A stretch of DNA of 64,000 nucleotides from Acidobacteriota bacterium (GTDB taxonomy: Bacteria > Acidobacteriota > Blastocatellia > Pyrinomonadales > Pyrinomonadaceae). The notes under the pieces are model-generated. The model worked only from the letters and a program-made list of their open reading frames with translations, was not told the origin of the DNA and searched no databases. Shown piece after piece: positions 16,524 to 23,538 of the stretch; positions within the stretch are counted from its first letter, which is position 1; every line of letters begins with the position of its first letter. Location: positions 62,001 to 126,000 of the forward strand of contig JAOAPY010000052.1 of assembly GCA_025463135.1 (NCBI GenBank). Reading direction: 5' to 3'. Both the position numbers and the translations under genes were made by a program.

Positions 16524-18101
16524 ATGTTGAATCCTGCGTGCTCTGCTAAACTCGCGCGGATGAGGGCAGCGGCGCGGCACAACATGACGGATTGGGGGTT
16601 GGCGCTTCTCTCCGCCCTGCTCCTGGTGCTCGCATTTCCTGATTTCAATCTATGGATCCTGGCCTGGGTCGGTCTGGTTCCTCTCCTGATCGCAATTGCG
16701 CGCCGGCCCCTCTCAAAACGTGCTTTCTGCCTCAGCTGGATTACCGGCAGTGCCTTCTTCTACATAACCTGTTACTGGCTCACCTATTCAATGATCCACT
16801 ACGCGGGAATCCCCGCGCCGCTGGCCTATGCTCTGTTGCTTCCAGGCGCATTGCTGCTCGGGGTGTTCCCTGGTGTGTTTGGCATGGCCCTGGCGCGTCT
16901 GATCAGGACCTGGGGTACCGGGGCCCTATTCGTTGCGCCCTTGTTGTGGGTGACACTGGAATGGCTACGACTAAACGTGACGGGCCAATTGTGGAATGCT
17001 ATTGGATACTCTCAGGCCTTTCATCCCAGTCTCATTCGTGCAGCGAGTTGGGGCGGTGTATATGCCGTTGGCTTGATGATCGTCGCCGTTAACGCTGCGA
17101 TCGCTTTCGCTCTGCTGCGGCGAACAATTCAGGGGCTCGTCGTTGCGGGACTTGTGATTGTGGGTACGGTTGGTTTTTGCGTCGGGGTAGCCGCCATTTC
17201 AGATTTGCTGGACGCTAACACTGCCAGCGCTCAGAGTCCCATCGTAGTCGTAGCGCTACAGCCCAACGTTCCGATGGAGTTTAATAAAAGCGCGCCGCAG
17301 ATGGATGAACTGTTCAATCGCCACATTACTCAAAGCGAAAAGGGCTTAAGCCAGGCAAAGGATGAAAAGGGATCGCGTCTGGTTATCTGGCCCGAGTCAC
17401 CCATGAATTTCACTTACGGCACCGACCCGCAACTGCGCGATCGTTTGTCGCAATTTGTTCAGCGGAACCACACTTCGCTGATTCTCAACTCACAAGAGCC
17501 CGCAGCCAACGACGGCTCTTACAACTCAGCCCTCTTGATTAATGAAGAAGGTCGTCTCACAGCACAATATGATAAGATTCGCCTGATGCCGTTCGGCGAG
17601 TATGTGCCCTTGCCACGGTGGTTACCGGGCTCGGATCGAGTCAGAGCAATTGTCGGCGGGTTTACTCCGGGCAGTCGCTACACATTAATGCCCGTGGGCA
17701 CGATGAGCGCGGGAGTTTTTATTTGCATTGAATCCGCGTATCCGTGGATTCCTCGAACCCTCGCGGCGGAGGGCGCGGAAGTACTCATCAATATTTCGAA
17801 CGATGGTTATCTGGGGCCAACGCCGGTGATGCGACAGCACCTGGCTAATACCATCTTTCGCGCGGTTGAAAACGGCCGCCCGGTATTGCGAGTCACTAAT
17901 ACCGGCATCACCGCCTACATCGATGGGCGCGGCAAAGTGGTTGACGCAACCAATGGATTTCAGGAAGAGGTTCGAACCTGGACAATCGCGGGACGAGGAA
18001 ATAGAAAGACGATTTACACAAAGTTTGGCGACTGGTTTGTTGGCCTTTGCGGTGTGTTGAGTTTGTTGTTGATTGCGTTGTCGTTTAGAACGAGGGTGTA
18101 G
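16524..18101 (+). CDS. lnt: Apolipoprotein N-acyltransferase
   Basis: 525 residues. The enzyme transfers the third acyl chain to the N-terminal Cys of lipoproteins in the inner membrane, the last step of lipoprotein maturation in diderm bacteria. Several membrane segments cover about 25-230, followed by a periplasmic nitrilase-like domain. The triad can be read as Glu291 (IWPESPMNF), Lys351 (YDKIRLMPFGEYVP) and Cys401 (FICIESAYP), with a typical C-terminal TM helix. The length fits the family. The first ATG (16524) is used, but in-frame ATGs at 16560 and 16584 could also be the start, and no strong ribosome-binding site decides. The stop codon lies inside a 7-bp-period array (18094 onwards). 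prfB follows 120 bases downstream. Confidence 0.95.
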   Translation: MLNPACSAKLARMRAAARHNMTDWGLALLSALLLVLAFPDFNLWILAWVGLVPLLIAIARRPLSKRAFCLSWITGSAFFYITCYWLTYSMIHYAGIPAPLAYALLLPGALLLGVFPGVFGMALARLIRTWGTGALFVAPLLWVTLEWLRLNVTGQLWNAIGYSQAFHPSLIRAASWGGVYAVGLMIVAVNAAIAFALLRRTIQGLVVAGLVIVGTVGFCVGVAAISDLLDANTASAQSPIVVVALQPNVPMEFNKSAPQMDELFNRHITQSEKGLSQAKDEKGSRLVIWPESPMNFTYGTDPQLRDRLSQFVQRNHTSLILNSQEPAANDGSYNSALLINEEGRLTAQYDKIRLMPFGEYVPLPRWLPGSDRVRAIVGGFTPGSRYTLMPVGTMSAGVFICIESAYPWIPRTLAAEGAEVLINISNDGYLGPTPVMRQHLANTIFRAVENGRPVLRVTNTGITAYIDGRGKVVDATNGFQEEVRTWTIAGRGNRKTIYTKFGDWFVGLCGVLSLLLIALSFRTRV

Positions 18102-18194
18102 GAGTTGGGGTGTAGACGCCGATGGATACATGAGAAATGACAACTGGAAAATGGAAAATCTTTCTCCTACACCCCACACCCCAACCCCTACACC
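18094..18194. repeat. Three 7-bp-period arrays forming an inverted repeat after lnt
   Basis: 18094-18114 is GGGTGTA GGAGTTG GGGTGTA; 18130-18157 is ATGAGAA ATGACAA CTGGAAA ATGGAAA; 18167-18194 is CTACACC CCACACC CCAACCC CTACACC. All are in exact 7-base register. The outer arrays are mutually complementary and could fold into a long stem. The lnt stop codon TAG (18099-18101) is inside the first array. Confidence 0.75.
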
Positions 18195-18221
18195 CTAATT
18201 CGAGAGGAGTATCAAACAATA

Positions 18222-19332
18222 ATGACTGAGCCTTTATCAATACAGGAATTAAGATCATCATTTGAAGAGTTGAGCAAGCGCGTGGAACAACTCGGGAGGT
18301 TTCTTTGATGTTCCCGCTCGTCGTGAAGAACTGAAGACTATTGAAAATCAGGCCTCAGCTCCAGACTTTTGGAACGATCAGGAGCAGGCGCAGAAGCTCT
18401 TACAGCAACGGAGCCGGCTGGAACAAAAAATCCTGCGCCAGGAACAGTTCGAGTCCCAAGTAGCCGACGCCGGCGTGTTATTTGAATTTGCTGCCGAGGA
18501 TGAAGCTTCGCTGACCGAACTGCGCGCCCTGCTTGAGCGACTCGATCGCGAGGTAAGCCTGGCAGAAACGGCGATGCTGCTGTCAGGTGAAAACGATCAG
18601 CTCAATGCCATCTGTACCGTTCATCCCGGCGCCGGCGGCACTGAATCGCAGGATTGGGCTGAGATGCTCCTGCGCATGTATTTGAAGTGGGCAGAGCAGC
18701 GTGGCTTCAAGACCGAAATCATCGACTATCAACCTGGTGAGGAAGCCGGATTGAAAAGCGTGACTTTCAGAGTAGAAGGCGAATACGCCTATGGCCTGCT
18801 CGCCGCTGAAGCGGGCGTGCATCGTCTGGTTCGCATTTCGCCCTTCGATCAGGCAGCGCGAAGACACACATCTTTTGCTTCCCTTTTCGTTTCTCCCGAA
18901 ATTGACGAGAACATCGAAGTCGAAATATTTGATAAGGACCTGCGCGTCGATACCTATCGCGCCACGGGCGCCGGCGGCCAGCACATCAACACCACGGATT
19001 CGGCGGTGCGCATCACACATCTTCCCACCGGCACCGTAGTGCAATGCCAGAACCAGCGTTCGCAGCATCAGAATCGCGCGGTGGCGATGCAGGTCTTGAG
19101 ATCGAAGCTGTACGAACTGGAAGTGGAGAAGCGACGCTTGGAAACGGCCGAGTTAGAGGCCAACAAAGCTGACATCTCATTCGGCTCACAAATCAGAAAC
19201 TATGTGCTGGCGCCTTATCAACTCGTAAAGGATGCGCGCACGAAACTCGAACGAGGAAACGTCGACGCCGTGCTCGGCGGCGACATAGATGACTTTATTA
19301 AGGCATATCTCTTGTTGAAGAAGGCAGCATAG
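18222..19332 (+). CDS. prfB: Peptide chain release factor 2, expressed by programmed +1 frameshift
   Basis: RF2 recognises UGA/UAA and triggers peptide release. The gene begins at ATG 18222, with GAGAGGAG 13 bases before it, and reads 28 codons to an in-frame TGA at 18306-18308. Shifting +1 at CTT-TGA gives DVPARREELKTIENQ, followed without interruption by the rest of RF2. The long downstream frame contains SPF (VRISPFDQAARRH), the RF2 stop-codon discriminator, and the catalytic GGQ (GAGGQHINTTDSAVR, codons at 18973-18981). The total length of about 369 residues is normal. It lies between lnt and ftsK, all on the plus strand. The frame break is autoregulation, not damage. Confidence 0.96.
18294..18308 (+). 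promoter_or_regulatory. prfB programmed +1 frameshift site
   Basis: GGGAGGTTTCTTTGA contains an internal Shine-Dalgarno-like GGGAGG, the slippery CTT codon and the in-frame TGA, followed by T. The spacing matches the conserved RF2 autoregulation site: low RF2 slows termination at UGA and favours the shift. The exact codon before CTT (TTT rather than TAT) is a small variation. Confidence 0.95.
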
Positions 19333-19365
19333 GACCAACGCCCGGCATTGCGTCTGGAGTCTTTG

Positions 19366-21876
19366 ATGGCCACGACACACTTAGAAAACAAACCCCGAGT
19401 CCTGACTCCAAGGAACACGCGGCTGAACGAGATCGTCGCGATCCTGTTGCTGGCGTTGGGCCTGTTGCTGGCGCTGTGCCTGGTGTCCGCCGCTTTCTAT
19501 CCTAATGATCCATCATGGAATTCAGCGGGCCAGGAAGGGACACATAATCTTACCGGACCGATCGGCGCCAACGTGGCCGCTTTCCTGTTTCAATTCCTCG
19601 GTCTGGCCTCTTATCTTTTACCGATATTGTTTCTTGCGGCGGCGTGGCGCCGCTTTAAAACGCGCAGCATTCGTGCTCCGCTGTTGCGGGTCGTCGGCTT
19701 GTTGATGCTGGTCCTGGCAGCGTCGGCGCTTTTGGCCATTTCAAATCTGCACCCGCTGTTTGATCAGAGTGTGCCACCAGGAGGCCTTGCCGGTGCTCTG
19801 ATCTCAAGAGTCCTGGCCAGCGGTCTGAATACGGTCGGCGCCACGGTGCTCCTGTTGGCAGCAGCTGCAACCGGATTGCTTTTGACCAGCAACTTTTCGT
19901 TTGTCGGTTTTTATCATCGCCTGATCGAAGCAATTGGCAACCGGCTGTCCTTCCTTCGCCTGCTGCCGGAAAAGTTCAGAATCTGGCGCGCAGCCAGACG
20001 CGAGCAGGCCCTTCTGCGAAAGGAAGCAAAGCAGGCTGCGAAAGCGGAACTTGAAGGAACTCGCCAGACACTAAAACAACCGGGTGGTCTTTCACCGACT
20101 GAGCGCGTCGCGGAATTCATGAACGCGAATAGCCAGACGCAGGCAACGACTGTGATCAGAGGCGAAGCCGAGGCGGCAGGAGCGAGCGCCGGGTTGGCCC
20201 TGGGCGCCGCCGCGGGAGTACAGAAAAATACAATTGACTTTCCCGGCAGACTTCCCGGCGGGCGCGCGTCTCGCAATAGCGCGGCTCTCGAGGACGATGA
20301 AGTCGAAGAGATGGTCAAGGGCGTGTCGGTCCTGCGCAAGAAAGCCGAACCACCCGCGACCGGCAAGCTGCCCTTCGACGCCGATCGCGCACGACGCCCT
20401 TCGTACTCGGAATACACGCTGCCGCCTATCGGCTTTCTTAATGAAGCACCGCCGCATAGTGAACAGGCCGACGCAGAGTTGCTGGCCATTGCCACCCGTC
20501 TGGCGGAAAAGTGCAAGGAGTTCAACGTCACAGGTCAGATCAAACATATCTGTCCCGGCCCTGTGGTCACAACCTATGAATTCAAACCAGATCCAGGCGT
20601 AAAGTATTCGCGCATCACCGGATTATCAGACGATCTTTGTTTGGCGCTGAAAGCCGAATCGATTCGCATCGATCGCATGCCGGGCAAACCACATGTCGGC
20701 ATTGAAGTTCCCAATCCGCGCCGGGAAACAATTTTTCTGCGCGAGATTATTGAGTCTCGTCCCTTTCGCGAGTCGGCTTCCAAACTAACGGTCGCCCTGG
20801 GGAAAACTATTGATGGTCTGAACTACGTCGCCGATCTCGCCAAGATGCCGCACCTGCTGATCGCCGGCACTACCGGCGCGGGAAAGTCAGTCGGGGTAAA
20901 TGCGTTGATCGTCTCGATTCTTTATAGGGCGCGACCCGACGAAGTTAAGTTCATTCTGATCGACCCCAAGCGTCTCGAGCTCGGCCTTTATGAAGACATC
21001 CCACACCTGATAACGCCTATCATCACCGATCCGAAGGCGGCATCGCGTTCCTTGAAGTGGGCGGTGTCAGAAATGGAGCGTCGTTATCGCGAGCTGGCCG
21101 GTTGGGGCGTGCGCAACATCGACGGCTATAACAACGAGATCATGCGCCGCAATCTGGTGCAGGAATACGATGAATCGGGCGAGCCCTGGAAGCCTTTGCC
21201 CTATATCGTCATCATCATCGATGAGCTTGCCGACTTGATGATGACTTCCGGGCGTGAAGTTGAAGAATCCATCACGCGGCTGGCGCAAATGGCGCGCGCG
21301 GTCGGCATTCACCTGGTGCTGGCCACGCAACGACCTTCAGTCGATGTCATTACCGGATTGATCAAGGCGAACTTCCCTTCGCGGATTTCGTTTCGCGTCT
21401 CTTCGAAAGTCGATTCGCGCACCATCGTCGATACCAACGGCGCGGAGCAACTACTCGGTCGCGGCGATATGTTGTTCCTGCCGCCGGGAACTTCCCGTCT
21501 GGTGCGCGTGCACGGCGCCTATCTTGACGAAGGCGAAATCAGCAAGATCGTCACGAACATCAAGGCCCAGGGCGCGCCTGCCTATGACACGACAATCACA
21601 CAGTCTGAAGAAGAGGCGCTCGGTCTCACGGACATGGATGGTGATCGCGACGAGATGTTCGAAGAGGCACTGCGCATCTGCGTCGAGATGAAGCGCGCCT
21701 CAACGTCTGTCCTGCAAAGACGCCTGCGCATCGGCTACGGACGCGCCGCAGCCATCCTCGACATGATGGAGCGCGACGGCCTGATCGGTCAGGCAGACGG
21801 CTCTCGACCGCGGCCGGTGCTGGGCAGGGCGTACGAAATGATCGCCGAATGGGATGAACAGGGCGAAGTTGAGTAG
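19366..21876 (+). CDS. ftsK: DNA translocase FtsK/SpoIIIE
   Basis: 836 residues from the ATG. GGAG sits seven bases upstream, better than the TTG at 19348. Four hydrophobic helices occupy about 20-180. A charged linker rich in Arg/Ala/Glu follows (about 210-340), then the RecA-like motor: Walker A (IAGTTGAGKSVGVN), Walker B (YIVIIIDELADLMM), and the LATQRPSVDVITGLIKANFP motif. The C-terminal winged-helix gamma domain ends RPVLGRAYEMIAEWDE and normally reads KOPS-type DNA sequences. It pumps chromosome ends through the closing septum for dimer resolution. The start is 33 bases after the prfB stop, so co-transcription is likely. Confidence 0.95.
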   Translation: MATTHLENKPRVLTPRNTRLNEIVAILLLALGLLLALCLVSAAFYPNDPSWNSAGQEGTHNLTGPIGANVAAFLFQFLGLASYLLPILFLAAAWRRFKTRSIRAPLLRVVGLLMLVLAASALLAISNLHPLFDQSVPPGGLAGALISRVLASGLNTVGATVLLLAAAATGLLLTSNFSFVGFYHRLIEAIGNRLSFLRLLPEKFRIWRAARREQALLRKEAKQAAKAELEGTRQTLKQPGGLSPTERVAEFMNANSQTQATTVIRGEAEAAGASAGLALGAAAGVQKNTIDFPGRLPGGRASRNSAALEDDEVEEMVKGVSVLRKKAEPPATGKLPFDADRARRPSYSEYTLPPIGFLNEAPPHSEQADAELLAIATRLAEKCKEFNVTGQIKHICPGPVVTTYEFKPDPGVKYSRITGLSDDLCLALKAESIRIDRMPGKPHVGIEVPNPRRETIFLREIIESRPFRESASKLTVALGKTIDGLNYVADLAKMPHLLIAGTTGAGKSVGVNALIVSILYRARPDEVKFILIDPKRLELGLYEDIPHLITPIITDPKAASRSLKWAVSEMERRYRELAGWGVRNIDGYNNEIMRRNLVQEYDESGEPWKPLPYIVIIIDELADLMMTSGREVEESITRLAQMARAVGIHLVLATQRPSVDVITGLIKANFPSRISFRVSSKVDSRTIVDTNGAEQLLGRGDMLFLPPGTSRLVRVHGAYLDEGEISKIVTNIKAQGAPAYDTTITQSEEEALGLTDMDGDRDEMFEEALRICVEMKRASTSVLQRRLRIGYGRAAAILDMMERDGLIGQADGSRPRPVLGRAYEMIAEWDEQGEVE

Positions 21877-21890
21877 CACCCCTCGTTTTC

Positions 21891-21972
21891 CATGTTTCAT
21901 TTGGCATTTCTCATTCCGCCATCTCAGTTCAACGTTCATAAATGGCACAATCAGAAATGAGAAATGGAAAAC
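21891..21972. repeat. Degenerate 7-bp-period inverted repeat after ftsK
   Basis: CAT recurs at 21891, 21898, 21905 and 21912, an exact period of seven. The complementary ATG phase appears at 21957 and 21964 (AATGAGAAATGGAAAACC). The two sides form an imperfect inverted repeat, and the unit resembles the ATGAGAA/ATGGAAA array at 18130-18157. The rest of the 21877-22182 gap holds nothing else I can name. Confidence 0.6.
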
Positions 21973-22182
21973 CTCATTGGTCAGGTCATTTGAACGTCGA
22001 GGGTCGAGACAACTATCGGCGCGGGGAAACCCTTCCTTGACAAACTTTCCACACCTCCTGTGGAAAAGTCTGTGAACAATTTCAAATTAATGACCCGAAG
22101 TTCATGAACCGGTTGGACTTCTAGCAAAATGCACACTAGAGCGGCGCACTCTTAAAGTCTTCACAAACACTTGTTTGCATGC

Positions 22183-22542
22183 ATGAGACAAAGTCTTCTA
22201 CAAGCAAGAACCACACGGCTCGTTTACACCACACTCATCGCCGCGCTTACACTTATCGTCCTTTCCTGTGTCAAACTTCCGCGTCAACAGGCGCTGGTCA
22301 GTGAGAGATCGCTGTCTTCCGCTGCAACGAGTGGAAACCCGGGTCCAGCACGTATCAACATCAACAGCGCATCGACCGCTGAGCTTGAGAAACTGCCGGG
22401 CATCGGGCAGGTCATCGCCGCCCGCATCGTCGCGTATCGGGAACACTACGGTCCCTTCCGGCGCGCGGAACACTTGATGATGGTGCGCGGATTCAGCGAT
22501 ACCAAATTTTGCGCGATTCGCGATCTAGTGACCCTCGAATAG
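22183..22542 (+). CDS. ComEA-like helix-hairpin-helix lipoprotein
   Basis: About 119 residues from the ATG at 22183. A TTG 12 bases upstream is less likely. The N-terminus is a signal peptide ending IVLSC, a lipobox-like site suggesting a lipid-anchored protein. After a short Ser-rich spacer comes the ComEA helix-hairpin-helix core ININSASTAELEKLPGIG followed by AARIVAYREHYGPF. This domain binds DNA non-specifically during uptake. A comEC gene lies about 1 kb away on the opposite strand. A lipidated single-HhH protein as the periplasmic DNA receptor is plausible, but a role in uptake is inferred. Confidence 0.8.
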   Translation: MRQSLLQARTTRLVYTTLIAALTLIVLSCVKLPRQQALVSERSLSSAATSGNPGPARININSASTAELEKLPGIGQVIAARIVAYREHYGPFRRAEHLMMVRGFSDTKFCAIRDLVTLE

Positions 22543-22666
22543 GTAATGTTTTCAGCCCTTCATCTTGACTAAGCGTTATCAGCAGACTATAAAGATCTCG
22601 CCCGCTGACCCATGAACCGGCTGTCCGCGCACACCTTCACGTTGGTAACTAAGGAGAACGTCAATC

Positions 22667-23239
22667 TTGTCATCTCAAATTGAGCCTTCGGCAAATTCCG
22701 CCGCCGGCGTCTGTAGTAACGATCAAACAATTTCGTTTTCCGCGCTGCTGGAAACGCTCAAAGCTCAAACTGATCCTCCGTCGCTAAAACAACTCTACAG
22801 CTGGCTGGAAAACACCAGCATCTCGTCCAAAGACCTCGAGCCATATCTCGGTTTCAAGGAACGCACCTACTGGCGGCACCTGGTTTGTCGGAATGAAGCG
22901 GTAGAGATGTTAGTGCTTTGCTGGAAGCCCGGCCAGCGAACGGTGATACACGATCACAATGGATCAATCGGCGCGGTACTGGTCCAGCAGGGTGTCTTGT
23001 GGGAAACGATGTTCAACTTTCACGAACAGAAGGGTCTGCGTTATCGCGCGGTGGCCGAGCACCAACCGGGAGCGGTGACCGGCGCGGACGTTCCTGACAT
23101 CCACCAGTTGGGAAACCCCGACGTCAGCGAAAAAGATCTGGTCACAATTCATGTCTATGCGCCCCCACTGGGTGTCCTGCACACCTACAAACCAGGCAGC
23201 GCAGAGATCGAACTGTATACGCCGGACGATTCGGTGTAG
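22667..23239 (+). CDS. Cysteine dioxygenase family protein
   Basis: 190 residues from a TTG start chosen because AAGGAG lies ten bases upstream. It is a cupin of the type I cysteine dioxygenase family: metal ligands are visible in the first motif HDHNGSIGAV and in the later PDIHQLGN. A YWRHLVCRNE strand precedes the cupin core, and the C-terminus has VTIHVYAPPL. The expected reaction is O2-dependent oxidation of L-cysteine (or a related thiol such as 3-mercaptopropionate) to the sulfinate. Substrate choice cannot be decided here; bacterial forms usually lack the Cys-Tyr cross-link, and Gly follows the HDH motif here. It stands alone, with no obvious operon partner. Confidence 0.88.
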   Translation: MSSQIEPSANSAAGVCSNDQTISFSALLETLKAQTDPPSLKQLYSWLENTSISSKDLEPYLGFKERTYWRHLVCRNEAVEMLVLCWKPGQRTVIHDHNGSIGAVLVQQGVLWETMFNFHEQKGLRYRAVAEHQPGAVTGADVPDIHQLGNPDVSEKDLVTIHVYAPPLGVLHTYKPGSAEIELYTPDDSV

Positions 23240-23295
23240 CTCCCCGCGTGAGTAAATAATCCACGCTTGATGCCGAAAAGAATCTTGGATTATTG

Positions 23296-23441
23296 CAAGT
23301 AAGGAAGGGGACCCTGTCCCCGCTCAACTCGGGCAATGGTCGAGCAGTGGAAAAACTATCAACTCCGGCAACGTTGCAAGGTATAAGGTCTTCAAGACTC
23401 TATGCCAACTTGCGCGGGGACAGGGTCCCCTTCCTTACTTG
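23296..23441. repeat. Perfect 28-bp inverted repeat with 90-bp spacer
   Basis: The arms 23296-23323 and 23414-23441 are exact complements, built around GGGGACCCTGTCCCC, which is itself a palindrome. They lie between convergent cysteine dioxygenase and comEC, so they could act as a bidirectional terminator, but the arm structure resembles a REP/MITE-type element. No other copy was seen in this window. Confidence 0.75.
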
Positions 23442-23538
23442 TAGTTTTGCTGCTTGACTGATTACTTCTGAAGAGCTTTTTTCTCAGGAGATCAAGGGCG
23501 GTTGAGGATGAGATGAGGCCTATTGAGATCGCGCCACT

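Noticed and set aside
18222-18310. prfB as a frameshifted pseudogene.
   Set aside because: The break has the exact features of the programmed +1 site, and the rest of the gene is intact.
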